Source: Planctomycetia bacterium
Lineage (GTDB): Bacteria; Planctomycetota; Planctomycetia; Gemmatales; Gemmataceae
Length of the DNA stretch: 54,366 bases
NCBI GenBank assembly: GCA_005799265.1
Contig: SYHD01000029.1
Location: forward strand, 1 to 54,366
Reading direction: 5' to 3'
In this document: piece by piece, positions 34,358 to 43,222 of the stretch
How positions within the stretch are numbered: the stretch's first letter is position 1
Layout of the letters: the number at the start of each line of letters is the position of its first letter
The notes under the pieces: generated by a model
Database searches by the model: none
Seen by the model: the letters and a program-made list of their open reading frames with translations, nothing else
What the model was told of the DNA's origin: nothing
Position numbers and translations under genes: made by a program

Positions 34358-35059
34358 ATGTCCACTGACCTGCACATCTTGTTCGAGGACAACCACTGCA
34401 TCGCGGCGGCCAAGCCGGCGGCCCTCTTGACGCAGGGGCCGCCCGGCGTTCCCTCACTTGAAGCCCTGGTCAAAGCCTACGTCAAGGAAAAGCACCAGAA
34501 GCCCGGCAACGTCTACCTCGGCGTGCCGCATCGGCTCGATCGGCCGGTGTCGGGCGTCGTGCTGTTCGCGCGCAACAGCAAATCGGCGCAGCGGCTCGCC
34601 GAACAATTTCGCGAACGCAAGGTCAGCAAGACGTACTGGGGCGTCGTCGATGGCACGCTGGAGCCGAGCGAAGGCCTGTGGGAAGATTGGCTGCGGAAGA
34701 TCGAGAATGAAGCGCGCGTCGAACGCACGGAACCGAATGCGGACGGCGCCAAGCTGGCGGTCATGCGCTATCGCCTGTTGCAGCGCCTGGGAGACAGGAC
34801 GTTGCTGGAGTTTCAGCCATTGACGGGCCGCATGCACCAAATCCGCGTGCAGTCGGCCGTGCGCGGCCATCCGCTGCTCGGCGACGAGTTGTATGGCTCG
34901 ACGCGCCCATTCGGTCCGCCGGCGGAATTGCCGCGCGATCGCATCATCGCCCTGCACGGGCGCAGCTTGACGCTCCTACATCCGCTGAGCTATGAGCCGA
35001 TGACGCTGACGGCGTCCTTGCCGGCGTTCTGGGCGGAATTCGATGTGCCGATGGAGTGA
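34358..35059 (+). CDS. RluA-family pseudouridine synthase
   Basis: 233 residues from ATG 34358. Family marks: LHILFEDNHCIAAAKPAALL, the catalytic HRLDRPVSGVVLFA (Asp in RLD), SKTYWGVVDGTLEP, LLEFQPLTGRMHQIRVQSA and RGHPLLGDELYG. It makes pseudouridine in rRNA or tRNA; target not readable. No S4 domain is present, so it resembles the compact RluA/RluC-D core. The next gene starts a few bases after its stop. Confidence 0.92.
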   Translation: MSTDLHILFEDNHCIAAAKPAALLTQGPPGVPSLEALVKAYVKEKHQKPGNVYLGVPHRLDRPVSGVVLFARNSKSAQRLAEQFRERKVSKTYWGVVDGTLEPSEGLWEDWLRKIENEARVERTEPNADGAKLAVMRYRLLQRLGDRTLLEFQPLTGRMHQIRVQSAVRGHPLLGDELYGSTRPFGPPAELPRDRIIALHGRSLTLLHPLSYEPMTLTASLPAFWAEFDVPME

Positions 35060-35067
35060 ATCACGCC

Positions 35068-36081
35068 ATGTTGACCACCGCCATCATCGAGCAGGTCCTG
35101 ACGACGATCCCATCGTGCACCATAGGCGTGTTGGGCGATCTGTTCCTCGACCGTTACCTCGACCTCGACGCGGCCCTGACGGAGCCATCGCTTGAGACCG
35201 GCCTCGATGCCTATCAGGTCACGCAGGTGCGCGCGTATCCCGGCGCTGCGGGGACGGTCATCAACAACCTAGCGGCTCTCGGCGTCGGCAACATCGTACC
35301 CATCAGCATGATCGGCGCCGACGGCGAAGGTTTCGAGCTGCGCCAGGCGCTGGCTGCGATGCCAAACGTCACGTTGTCGAATCTCGTCACGACTGACAAA
35401 CGACGCACGCCGACCTACACCAAGCCGATGTTGATCCGCACCAGAGAATCCCCGCGCGAGCTGAATCGACTCGACATCAAGAATCGTCAGCCGTTGCCTC
35501 GCGACGTGGAGAATCGCATTCTCGACTCGCTCCAGGCCATGTGGTCTAGGTTCGACGTGCTCTTGGTGCTCGACCAGGTTAGCGAGCCGGAGTGCGGCGT
35601 CGTTACATCCATAGTGCGTGATCTCCTGGCGGAGTCGGCGTCGAAAAAGGTCGTGATCGTCGATAGCCGGGAGCGGATTGGCCTCTTTCGCAATGTCGGG
35701 CTCAAGCCGAACGAACGCGAATGTCTGCGTGCCGCTGGAGGCGATGACATCAGCGCGGCGATGCGAACATTGGCGAAACGGGCTCAAAGGCCGGTCATCT
35801 GCACACGCGGCTCGGCGGGCATGTCGATTTTGGAGGACGCGGACAAAACGATCGTGGATGTCCCGGCGTTTCCGGTGGCTGGGCCGATTGACGTAGTCGG
35901 GGCAGGGGACTCGTCAAACGCGGCGCTGGCGTGCGCCCTGGCTTGCGGCACAAACTTAATCGAGGCGGCCGCGTTTGGCAACTTCATTGCTTCGATCACG
36001 ATTCAACAGCTTGGCGTGACCGGCCGCGCCACGCCCGAACAAGTCCGCGCTCGCTGGCGCGAAGTGCAAGCGAAGAGTTAA
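35068..36081 (+). CDS. PfkB-family sugar kinase, RfaE-like
   Basis: 337 residues from ATG 35068 (a GTG at 35056 is an alternative; GGAG stands upstream of the ATG). Ribokinase fold: GVLGDLFLDRYLDLDAALTE, VRAYPGAAGTVINNLAALG, RTPTYTKPMLIRTRESPREL, LKPNERECLRAAGGDDI, ICTRGSAGMSILE, and the anion-hole motif GAGDSSNAALACALACG with the catalytic Asp. Closest in pattern to the kinase domain of RfaE/HldE (heptose-7-phosphate kinase), without the nucleotidyltransferase domain. Substrate not proven. Follows the pseudouridine synthase gene closely. Confidence 0.88.
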   Translation: MLTTAIIEQVLTTIPSCTIGVLGDLFLDRYLDLDAALTEPSLETGLDAYQVTQVRAYPGAAGTVINNLAALGVGNIVPISMIGADGEGFELRQALAAMPNVTLSNLVTTDKRRTPTYTKPMLIRTRESPRELNRLDIKNRQPLPRDVENRILDSLQAMWSRFDVLLVLDQVSEPECGVVTSIVRDLLAESASKKVVIVDSRERIGLFRNVGLKPNERECLRAAGGDDISAAMRTLAKRAQRPVICTRGSAGMSILEDADKTIVDVPAFPVAGPIDVVGAGDSSNAALACALACGTNLIEAAAFGNFIASITIQQLGVTGRATPEQVRARWREVQAKS

Positions 36082-36560
36082 CGAGTGCTCGTCTGTATTT
36101 GCAAAACGGCACCGTGATTATTCGGATACTACATCAGGCCCGAGGAATTCGCGGATGTGTTCCTCGCGTTCGCGCCGGGTTGCTTCGAGATCGAACTGCA
36201 GATACTTCATGTCGAGCTGCATCTGGTCCACCGCCTCTTGCCCAATGCGCAAGAGGCGGCATGCAGTCGGGTATAGTGGCGTAGACGGTCGGCCAAAGGC
36301 AACAGCTTTTACCGAGGGTGCAGCGGCAGCAAGTCCAGGTGTTTTTTCAGTTCGGCGGGATTCTGCTCTTTCCGCCATTGCGCGGCTTGCGGCGGCGGCA
36401 TGAGACTACCCATTTTCGCGTTTGGCCTATCGGAAACATCTCGATACTGATCTTTTCTGCTAATGGAGCTTGTGTTATCAGCGCGAGTTACTATTGGCGC
36501 GAGCGTCTCGTTCGTGCCAAACGACGTGCAGGCTCGCAGCCTGTAGCACGGAGGGCTGCC
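36082..36560. other. Gene-free stretch with a gene remnant and a leader hairpin
   Basis: About 480 bases between the kinase and the large exported protein. It contains the remnant at 36118-36401 on the minus strand. A hairpin, CAGGCT/AGCCTG (36529-36543) with an outer CGTG/CACG pair, stands just before the ribosome site of the next gene (GGAGGG). The hairpin could modulate access to that site. Confidence 0.5.
36118..36401 (-). pseudogene. Possible broken gene remnant
   Basis: On the minus strand an ATG at 36401 starts a short peptide (MPPPQAAQWRKEQNPAELKK, then a stop after about 30 residues). The C-terminal frame ends at 36118 with a helical, coherent-looking segment (MQLDMKYLQFDLEATRRERE, then EEHIREFLGPDVVSE). 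The two pieces are in different frames. This looks like one small helical protein gene split by a frameshift and stop, but a chance arrangement is not excluded. Confidence 0.35.
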
Positions 36561-39338
36561 ATGGTCCGCTGGCGTTTTTCTCGATCGTTGTTTGTACTCG
36601 GCGCGGGTTTCATGCTAGGGCTATTCGTGATCGCGGGCTTCGCGTTCGCGCAGACCACGATTCATCGTAACGGCTTTGACACAAAGCTCGGCTGGAGCAA
36701 AGGCGGCGCCGACGCCGGCTTCGATGAAGTCGCGCACAAGATCGACGACCGTGAACCGCACAACGGCCAGGGTTGCGAATTCATTGAACTCGATGTAAAG
36801 CAGGGCAAATCGATTCACTACGTCTATCCCGTCGGCCGAGCTCCGATCAACGACGAACTCCGTGCTGCCGTCTGGGTGCGCGCGAATCGCCCCGGCATCC
36901 AACTCAAAGCGCGCGTCGTCCTGCCCAACGAGCGCGATCCGAAAAACCTCGACTACCGTCTGACGACCTACATCAAAGGCGATGTCTTCCAACTGGTCGG
37001 CCGCTGGCAGCTCCTGGAAATCAACAAAGCGATGGCGCAGGCCACGCAACAGCAGCACTTGATGAACAAGAGGGATCAACGCAACTACGACTTCTCGGGC
37101 GCCTACATCGACGCTTTAATTCTGGACGTATTCGCCGGTCCAGGCCCGACCAAAGTCTGGATCGACGATCTGGAAGTCGGCCCGATCCTGTCAGGCTCAC
37201 CTCAGCCCGCGTTACGGCCCGACAATAACAATCCGGCCAAGGTCGTCAGCTCGCCTCGCCCCACGGCGCGAACGAGCGCCGTCCGCTTCGACAGCAATCG
37301 CCTGATGGTCGGCGACAAGCGCATGTTCTTCCGCGCCGTCCGTTACACCGACACAATGCTGCCTATCTTGCGCAATGCGGGCTTCAACACCATTTGCTTC
37401 GATCACAACGTGAGTCCCGCGCTCGTCAACGAAGCCGCCGAGCTGAACATGTGGATCGTCCCCGAATTCCGCGTCAGCAATGACGGAGGTGTGCCACTCG
37501 CGCCCGAGGAGATCACCCGGCAGATTCAACGCTTCGCGGACAACGACGCCGTGCTGTTCCATCGCATCAATGGCCTCCTGTCGTTCGAACAAGCCCCCAT
37601 GATCGCGCGCGCGTCGCAAGTCGCCCGCACGGCCGACCCGGGGCACCCGATTGCTGGCGATGTCTTCGATGGCGTCATGCCCTACTCGCGCAGCCTGAAC
37701 ATGGTCGGCGTGCATCGCTGGCCGCTCATGACCACGCTGGAACTGCCGAAGTACCGCGAATGGCTCGAAACGCGCCGTAAACTCGCCCAGAATCCAGGCC
37801 TCTTCACCTGGACCTGGATTCAGACGCATCTGCCCGACTTCTACGCCGAGTTGCTCCATAATCAATCCGCCCAGGCGGAGTTCAAGGAACCTGTCGGCCC
37901 TCAGCCGGAGCAGATTCGCCTTCTGGCGTACAACGCGCTGGCGTCGGGCTGTCGCGGCTTGGCCTACTGGTCCGACCGCTTTCTGGCGGACAGCCATCAG
38001 GGCCGCGATCGGCTTCTGTGCTGCGCTCTCTTGAACCAAGAAATGGACATGATCGAATCGATGCTCGTCACCGTCGAGGACGCGCCGTTGTGGATCGATA
38101 CATCAGATCAGGATGTCAAGGCGGTCGTCCTGCGCTGTAGCCAGGGCGTGCTTGTCATCCCGATTTGGCAAGGCAGGTTCTCGCAATTCGTACCGGGACA
38201 GGCCGCCGTTTCCAAGCTCACGCTGACGGTTCCGCAGGTGCCGAAAACGACCCAGGCGTGGGAGATCTCACCCGGCGAAGTGCGCGGCCTCAAGGCTGAA
38301 CGCGTGGAGAACGGCATGCGCGTGACGTTGCCGGAATTCGGCCTGACCTCGATGATCGTGTTCACCGCCGACACAGGCGTGATGGGCCGTTTCCAGGATC
38401 AGGCCCGCGGCCGCCGAAAGCTCGCCGCCGAGTGGTCGTACTACATGGCGTTGTATGAATACGAAAAAGTCGTTCTCGTGCAGGCCCAACTCGAACTGAC
38501 CGGCGCGGCGATTCCTGACGCCAAGAATTTGCTCGACGACGCCAAGCGCCGCCTGCAGAAATCGCGCGAACTCTGGGATCGCAACAGCTACAGCGAAGCG
38601 TATCACGAAGCGCAGCGTGCCCTGCGGCCCGTGCGCATCCTGATGCGCGCGGAATGGGAGAAGGCGGTGCGCGGCCTCGACACGCCGGTCGCTTGCCCTT
38701 ACGCTGTCAGCTTCTACACGTTGCCGAAGCACTGGGTATTCATGGATCAAGTCCGTAAGAGCACCGTGGCGGGCAATCAATTGCGCGGCGGTGATTTTGA
38801 ATTGATCCCCGAACGCGTACAGGAGAACTGGAAACTCGATCGTCCGTCGCTCGATGAAGTTGACATGATCGCCGACCGCGTTGTGGAACTCAAGAACGTC
38901 AAACGCAAGGGGGGCGGCACGGAAAGCCCCATCGAAGGCCGCCAGTGCGCCATGCTGCAAATCAAGGCTCGGCCCGGAAAGGCCGCACCCGCGGCTATTG
39001 AGCGATCGCAATTGGCCCTGTCGAGTCCGGCCGTCAAACTGCCGCCCGGTACGCTCGTGCAAGTCAGTGGCTGGGTGTGCATCCCCGAACCGATTACCGC
39101 TTCGTCCGATGGCGCCTTGATGTACGACAGTGTCGGCGGCGAATCCCTGGCGATCCGGCTCTCCGATCCGACTCCCTGGAAAAAGTTCACCGTCTATCGC
39201 CGCATCCCCGCGTCGGGCACGATCAACGTGACGCTGACGATGACAGGCCTTGGCACGGTCTACTTCGACGACATCCGCGTTGAGCCGCTCGTGCCGGCAA
39301 ACGTGCCAGTCTTCACGCCCAGTAGCGCCCAGCGCTGA
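36561..39338 (+). CDS. Large exported multidomain protein, unknown function
   Basis: 925 residues from ATG 36561, with GGAGGG 5-6 bases upstream. Signal peptide MVRWRFSRSLFVLGAGFMLG to FAFA (about 1-30). First domain: beta-rich, ligand-binding-like (ISIHYV and GRAPINDELRAAVWVRANRP). Middle: TIM-barrel-like (NAGFNTICFDHNVSPALVNE, VPEFRVSNDGG, MVGVHRWPLMTTLELPKYRE, SGCRGLAYWSDRFL), suggestive of a glycoside-hydrolase-like fold. Then a helical, charged segment and a final beta domain like a carbohydrate-binding module (VQVSGWVCIP to FDDIRVEPL). I cannot name a family. No partner gene is obvious. Confidence 0.78.
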   Translation: MVRWRFSRSLFVLGAGFMLGLFVIAGFAFAQTTIHRNGFDTKLGWSKGGADAGFDEVAHKIDDREPHNGQGCEFIELDVKQGKSIHYVYPVGRAPINDELRAAVWVRANRPGIQLKARVVLPNERDPKNLDYRLTTYIKGDVFQLVGRWQLLEINKAMAQATQQQHLMNKRDQRNYDFSGAYIDALILDVFAGPGPTKVWIDDLEVGPILSGSPQPALRPDNNNPAKVVSSPRPTARTSAVRFDSNRLMVGDKRMFFRAVRYTDTMLPILRNAGFNTICFDHNVSPALVNEAAELNMWIVPEFRVSNDGGVPLAPEEITRQIQRFADNDAVLFHRINGLLSFEQAPMIARASQVARTADPGHPIAGDVFDGVMPYSRSLNMVGVHRWPLMTTLELPKYREWLETRRKLAQNPGLFTWTWIQTHLPDFYAELLHNQSAQAEFKEPVGPQPEQIRLLAYNALASGCRGLAYWSDRFLADSHQGRDRLLCCALLNQEMDMIESMLVTVEDAPLWIDTSDQDVKAVVLRCSQGVLVIPIWQGRFSQFVPGQAAVSKLTLTVPQVPKTTQAWEISPGEVRGLKAERVENGMRVTLPEFGLTSMIVFTADTGVMGRFQDQARGRRKLAAEWSYYMALYEYEKVVLVQAQLELTGAAIPDAKNLLDDAKRRLQKSRELWDRNSYSEAYHEAQRALRPVRILMRAEWEKAVRGLDTPVACPYAVSFYTLPKHWVFMDQVRKSTVAGNQLRGGDFELIPERVQENWKLDRPSLDEVDMIADRVVELKNVKRKGGGTESPIEGRQCAMLQIKARPGKAAPAAIERSQLALSSPAVKLPPGTLVQVSGWVCIPEPITASSDGALMYDSVGGESLAIRLSDPTPWKKFTVYRRIPASGTINVTLTMTGLGTVYFDDIRVEPLVPANVPVFTPSSAQR

Positions 39339-39387
39339 GATCGCGCGGAACTGACCTAACAGACAATCATTTTCGGTATCCGTTCAC

Positions 39388-39418
39388 CCTTCTGCCCCTG
39401 AGTTCAGAGGGAGAAAGG
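39388..39418. repeat. Degenerate copy of the dnaE2 palindrome
   Basis: Resembles the repeat inside dnaE2 (same order of a C/T-rich arm, CCCCTGAG, TTCAG and a G/A-rich arm), but the stem has several mismatches. An older copy of the same family, in non-coding DNA. Confidence 0.5.
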
Positions 39419-39447
39419 CGAGCGGCAGAATCGAATGTACCCGTTCA

Positions 39448-39492
39448 CGACGCGGAGCGTCGTGCCACAATGTGGTGCGACGCTCCGCGTCG
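39448..39492. repeat. Imperfect 21-bp-arm hairpin
   Basis: Arms 39448-39468 and 39472-39492 pair at 19 of 21 positions around a 3-base loop; arm begins CGACGCGGAGCGTCG. Confidence 0.7.
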
Positions 39493-39686
39493 CATCGACT
39501 ACGGGTATCTTTCCAACTGCCCATCGCCAAAGGAGATGAACGGCTACGATAATCGAGACGGATTACCCCCGACTCCTGAAATCGTTTTTGGCCAAGACCC
39601 ACTCGGCATAGATCAGATTTTTTGAAATGTGCGTCTTGCATCGGCACGCACCACGATAGTCGCAACGCGAGCACGGCGTCCGCCAA

Positions 39687-40886
39687 TTACTTCGTCGCCG
39701 AGAACTTCGCCTGCGGCGTACGATGCACCATCGCTTTAGCTTGCGATTGCACCCGGACGATCTCCGTAAGCACCTCTGACACGGCCGGCGCTGAATCGTG
39801 AACCTCGATTGACCAGGTCGTCTCCCAGTGGCCGCCCGCGCTCAAACTCACCACCCGGCCCTGCTGGCGCTCGAACGACTTGAAGTTGGGATAGTTCGTC
39901 GCAGGTTCGAGGCCCGCCACATAGCCGTCTTCCAGGGCGGCGGTGTTTTTCCACACCGTGAAACATGGCAGTTCTTGGCGATTGAAACGCAGTACCAGAC
40001 CGCGGTCACCAGCGTGGTTGTAGAGCATTGCCAGCGTTCGGCCCGCTGCGTCCGGCAACAGATCGTAGCAGTAGACTTGCTCCGCGAAGCCCGCGACCGG
40101 GCCGGCAAACGTCTCCAGCGTGTCGATCCCGTCGGCGGCGCGTGCCGAGATCGGCGCCGCCTCGCGCACCGGCAAGGCGATGCGGCTGCCGGCTTCCAGG
40201 AGAGGCTGTCCGACGTTGCAGTGATAGAGAAGCTGCATCTCGCTGGCTTCGGCGCCGCGGTTCTCGACGTGATCGTGAATCACCAGACGATTCGATCCTG
40301 GAATCGTCGTGTAAGTCGTGGTCAGAACCAGGTGCGGATAGAAAAGTCCGCCTTCCTCGACCTGCCCGGTCACGGTCAGCTCATACGGCGGATCGAGCCC
40401 AACGCGCACCTCGACGTAATACGCCGGCTGATTGGCGATACGGCCGTGCAGGCTCAAGCTGTCTCGCCTGGCCCGACCGTGCCGATCGACATGGACATCT
40501 TCGCCAGGAGGCCCATTGGACGCGAGACCACAGCGGGCGAGCCATTCGTCGAAACCTGTCAGCCAGCCAATGCCGCCGCGGTCCGCCGTGTTGACGTGGC
40601 GCGGATGGACGGGGCCGTGAATCGGAGCCTTCCAACCCAGGTGGATATCCTTGTAGTGGCCGCGCCAGAGCCCCATGCCTCGCGTGGGGAGGATGGAGTA
40701 GGAGAAGACGCCGTTATCGACTTCGATCAGGTCGATGCCGTCGCGCAAGCCCCCTTTGAGGGTACGCTTGTGGATCGACCAGTGATGCGCCCCGCCCAGT
40801 TGTAGGCGATCGCTGCCCGTGGCGAAACTGTCTAGCCAGACATCGTTGACGATGTCGGTCAGGATCCATGTGCGATAGCGTTTCAC
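39687..40886 (-). CDS. DUF4432 aldose-1-epimerase-like protein
   Basis: 399 residues from a GTG at 40886, which has GGAGG 6 bases upstream. Fold group: galactose mutarotase-like. Motifs: DGIDLIEVDNGVFSYSILPT with RGMGLWRG, HLGWKAPIHGPVHP, GGIGWLTGFDEWLARCGLAS, SLHGRIANQPAYYVEV and LLYHCNVGQPLLE. The family (PF14486) is commonly linked to sugar-acid or aldose metabolism; the substrate is unknown. It lies 82 bases after the last gene of the complex I operon on the same strand, behind a hairpin. Confidence 0.88.
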   Translation of the reverse strand: MKRYRTWILTDIVNDVWLDSFATGSDRLQLGGAHHWSIHKRTLKGGLRDGIDLIEVDNGVFSYSILPTRGMGLWRGHYKDIHLGWKAPIHGPVHPRHVNTADRGGIGWLTGFDEWLARCGLASNGPPGEDVHVDRHGRARRDSLSLHGRIANQPAYYVEVRVGLDPPYELTVTGQVEEGGLFYPHLVLTTTYTTIPGSNRLVIHDHVENRGAEASEMQLLYHCNVGQPLLEAGSRIALPVREAAPISARAADGIDTLETFAGPVAGFAEQVYCYDLLPDAAGRTLAMLYNHAGDRGLVLRFNRQELPCFTVWKNTAALEDGYVAGLEPATNYPNFKSFERQQGRVVSLSAGGHWETTWSIEVHDSAPAVSEVLTEIVRVQSQAKAMVHRTPQAKFSATK

Positions 40887-40908
40887 GGCAAACCTCCGAA
40901 CAAGGAAT

Positions 40909-40947
40909 AAGGAAAAAGGAAACTCGACATGCTCTTACTTTTTCCTT
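40909..40947. terminator. AT-rich hairpin after the complex I operon
   Basis: Arms AAGGAAAAAG (40909-40918) and CTTTTTCCTT (40938-40947) pair perfectly around a 19-base loop. It lies between the 138-residue gene and the DUF4432 gene, a place for a terminator. On the minus strand no U-run follows, so the function is uncertain. Confidence 0.45.
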
Positions 40948-40968
40948 TTTTTTTGCCCTTTCCTTGGA

Positions 40969-41385
40969 TCAGGAGATCAGGTGGCGCAGCGTGTCGATGT
41001 GGCGGCGTTTCATGGCGAGATAAGGGTCGGCCAGGCCGCGAATCTCGTCGTTGAATTCCGGGTGCAGCTGGCGTTCGATTTCGGCGATCTCGAGTTCGTG
41101 CTCGGCAATAAGCTTGGGTAGCAGGTATTCGACGCTGACGAAATTGGCGGTCGTGAAGTGCGACGGGTACGAAGCGGCGGCAGGGATGCGGATACGTTTT
41201 TTTTGCAGGACGCGCGTCAGGCGATCGACTTCGTCACGTTCCTCACGTGCGATCGCCATTAGCCCGGCCAACACGTCCTCGCGATTGGCGGCGGACCAAG
41301 GGCTCGACTCGCTCGTGTATTGCAAGAGCGAGCTCGTGCCCATCGAGAGCAAGCGGAACAGGAGCGTAGCGCCGGCGGCGTCCAT
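40969..41385 (-). CDS. 138-residue helical protein at the end of the complex I operon
   Basis: 138 residues, almost all helical. Sequences SLLQYTSESSPWSAANREDV, LAGLMAIAREERDEVDRLTR, IPAAASYPSHFTTANFVSVE and HELEIAEIERQLHPEFNDEI give evenly spaced Glu/His, which recalls a ferritin-like or four-helix bundle, but I could not place metal ligands with confidence. It starts one base after the nuoN stop codon (TGA C ATG) with the ribosome site GGGAGG inside the end of nuoN. It is thus translated with the operon and may act in complex I assembly or stress; unknown. Confidence 0.78.
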   Translation of the reverse strand: MDAAGATLLFRLLSMGTSSLLQYTSESSPWSAANREDVLAGLMAIAREERDEVDRLTRVLQKKRIRIPAAASYPSHFTTANFVSVEYLLPKLIAEHELEIAEIERQLHPEFNDEIRGLADPYLAMKRRHIDTLRHLIS

Positions 41386-41386
41386 G

Positions 41387-43117
41387 TCACGGGCCTCCCG
41401 CTTTCAGTTTCACCGCAACCGGGGGCGCAGTCGGCGCGGCACGGAAATTGTTTACGCCTTCTTCATTGGAGCTTGCCTGGGACAGGGGATTCCACAGGAT
41501 GCCCAGTACCAAGATCACCAGCGCCAACGCCGTCAGGTACACGGCCTGCGCGATCGGCACGTGCTTGGTCTCGATGGGGCGGCTTTCGACCTCTTCGAGC
41601 GTCCTTTCCAGCGCCATCACCTTCAGGACCCGCACATAATAGAACAGGCTGATGACCGTGTTCAACCCGCCCGCCACCACCAGGCCGTACATGTTCCAAC
41701 TCAAGAACGTCTTGCCCTCGCGTTCATACATATGGGCCGAGTCGAACAGAACGGCGAAGATCTGGAACTTGGCCATGAACCCGGCAAAGGGAGGCATGCC
41801 CAAGAGGCTCATGAGAAATACACCCAGCGTGATGACGAGAATCGGCGCGCGATAAACGAAGCCGCGGAAGTAGCTGAGATCTTCCTGCCCCGTGAGATTA
41901 CGCATAAACGCGACCACGGCAAAGGCGCCCAGGTTCATGAACAGGTACGTCACGAGGTAGAAGAGCACGGCGCCGGCGCCATCGCGCGTCATCGTCGCCA
42001 GGCCCATTATCATGAAGCCGGCGTGCGCGATCGTCGAATAGGCCAGCAGCCGTTTCAGGTTGGTCTGCGAATACGCGGCGAAGTTGCCGAACGTCGTCGT
42101 CACTATGGCGAAGATCGACAAGAAGGGCACGAGATAATCGACCGCCCGGCTCCAGGAATCGTAGGCCGCCTGCTGATTGGCGGCGGGGGTGTCAAGATTG
42201 CTGCCGAGGCCACCGATACCGAGGACGATGCGGGCCAACAGCGCGAGCGCCGCGCCTTTCGAGGCGACCGAGAGAAACGCGCCGACCTCCGCAGCCGCGC
42301 CTTCAAAAACGTCCGGACACCAGAAGTGAAACGGGAATGCAGCCAGCTTGAATCCTATTCCCGCGAGGATGAACGTCGTGCCCAGGACCATGAGCGGGCT
42401 GCCGAGCAGGTTTTTCTCGGCAATGGCCTGGACGATATTGGGCAGATACCCGGAACCGATGTCCACGTGCCCGACAACGAGGCTGATGCCATAGAGCATG
42501 ACGCCCGACGCCCCGCCGCCGTAGACGACGTACTTGAGCGCCGCCTCGCTAGACTGCCGCCGGCCTTTGAGGAAACCGGCGAGGGCGTAGCTTGGCAAGC
42601 TCGCCATTTCAATGCCGATGAACACCATCAAGAGGTGATTGGACGACGCCATGATCGCCATGCCAATCGTGGAGCCAAACAGCAATACGTAGAAATCGGC
42701 GGAGTCCTCCTTGTCGGGCACTTTGCTCATCAAGGTAAGGACGACGACCAGCGTGATGAAGGCGTAGAGGAACATCTTGATGAAAACGCTGAAATTATCA
42801 TACACGAGCATGCCGCCGAACAGCGAGATCGAGATCGGCGTGTCTTCCTGGCGCGGATCGAACATCGCGGCATAGGCGCCGACGCCGGGCACGGGAAAAT
42901 CGGCCCAGTGAAAGCCTCGCCATTGCAGGCAGCTCACGGTAAGAGCGAGACCTGCGAGAACCAGGGCGATCCAGCCCATGTGAACGCGATCGTAGCGCGG
43001 CATCAAGCGAATCAGGAGCATGAAGACGATCGCAAAGCACAAGACAAGTTCGGGCATGAAGCCGCGCACGTCCGCGCTCAAGCTCGTCGTCAGTTCGTTC
43101 GCCAACGTCTCATTCAT
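41387..43117 (-). CDS. nuoN: NADH-quinone oxidoreductase subunit N
   Basis: 576 residues of the antiporter-like Nuo/Mrp family, with about 14 membrane helices; longer than most NuoN (480-500). It pumps protons in complex I. Seen: LLMVFIGIEMASLPSYALAG with the conserved Glu, KYVVYGGGASGVMLYG with the conserved Lys, FKLAAFPFHFWCPDVFEGA with the conserved Lys/His, and SQTNLKRLLAYSTIAHAGFM. Last of the core nuo genes here. A 105-base gap with a hairpin separates it from nuoM. Confidence 0.95.
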   Translation of the reverse strand: MNETLANELTTSLSADVRGFMPELVLCFAIVFMLLIRLMPRYDRVHMGWIALVLAGLALTVSCLQWRGFHWADFPVPGVGAYAAMFDPRQEDTPISISLFGGMLVYDNFSVFIKMFLYAFITLVVVLTLMSKVPDKEDSADFYVLLFGSTIGMAIMASSNHLLMVFIGIEMASLPSYALAGFLKGRRQSSEAALKYVVYGGGASGVMLYGISLVVGHVDIGSGYLPNIVQAIAEKNLLGSPLMVLGTTFILAGIGFKLAAFPFHFWCPDVFEGAAAEVGAFLSVASKGAALALLARIVLGIGGLGSNLDTPAANQQAAYDSWSRAVDYLVPFLSIFAIVTTTFGNFAAYSQTNLKRLLAYSTIAHAGFMIMGLATMTRDGAGAVLFYLVTYLFMNLGAFAVVAFMRNLTGQEDLSYFRGFVYRAPILVITLGVFLMSLLGMPPFAGFMAKFQIFAVLFDSAHMYEREGKTFLSWNMYGLVVAGGLNTVISLFYYVRVLKVMALERTLEEVESRPIETKHVPIAQAVYLTALALVILVLGILWNPLSQASSNEEGVNNFRAAPTAPPVAVKLKAGGP

Positions 43118-43152
43118 GATGCGTTACTCTTCCACAACCGCCTGTCGTTAAT

Positions 43153-43196
43153 CGCTCGCGTTGCAACGCCAAGAAATCGGCGCGGCAACGTGAGCG
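43153..43196. repeat. Hairpin between nuoM and nuoN
   Basis: Arms 43153-43170 and 43179-43196 pair at 15 of 18 positions around an 8-base loop. It lies in the 105-base gap between two genes of the complex I operon, 36 bases before the nuoN start. Confidence 0.6.
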
Positions 43197-43222
43197 CTAG
43201 ACGAAAAGTGGCTGGTCAAAAC

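Larger units (their letters stand above)
39339..39686. other. Gene-free stretch holding repeats
   Basis: About 350 bases between convergent genes. It holds a degenerate relative of the dnaE2 palindrome (39388-39418) and an imperfect hairpin (39448-39492). No gene or clear promoter was seen. Confidence 0.5.
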
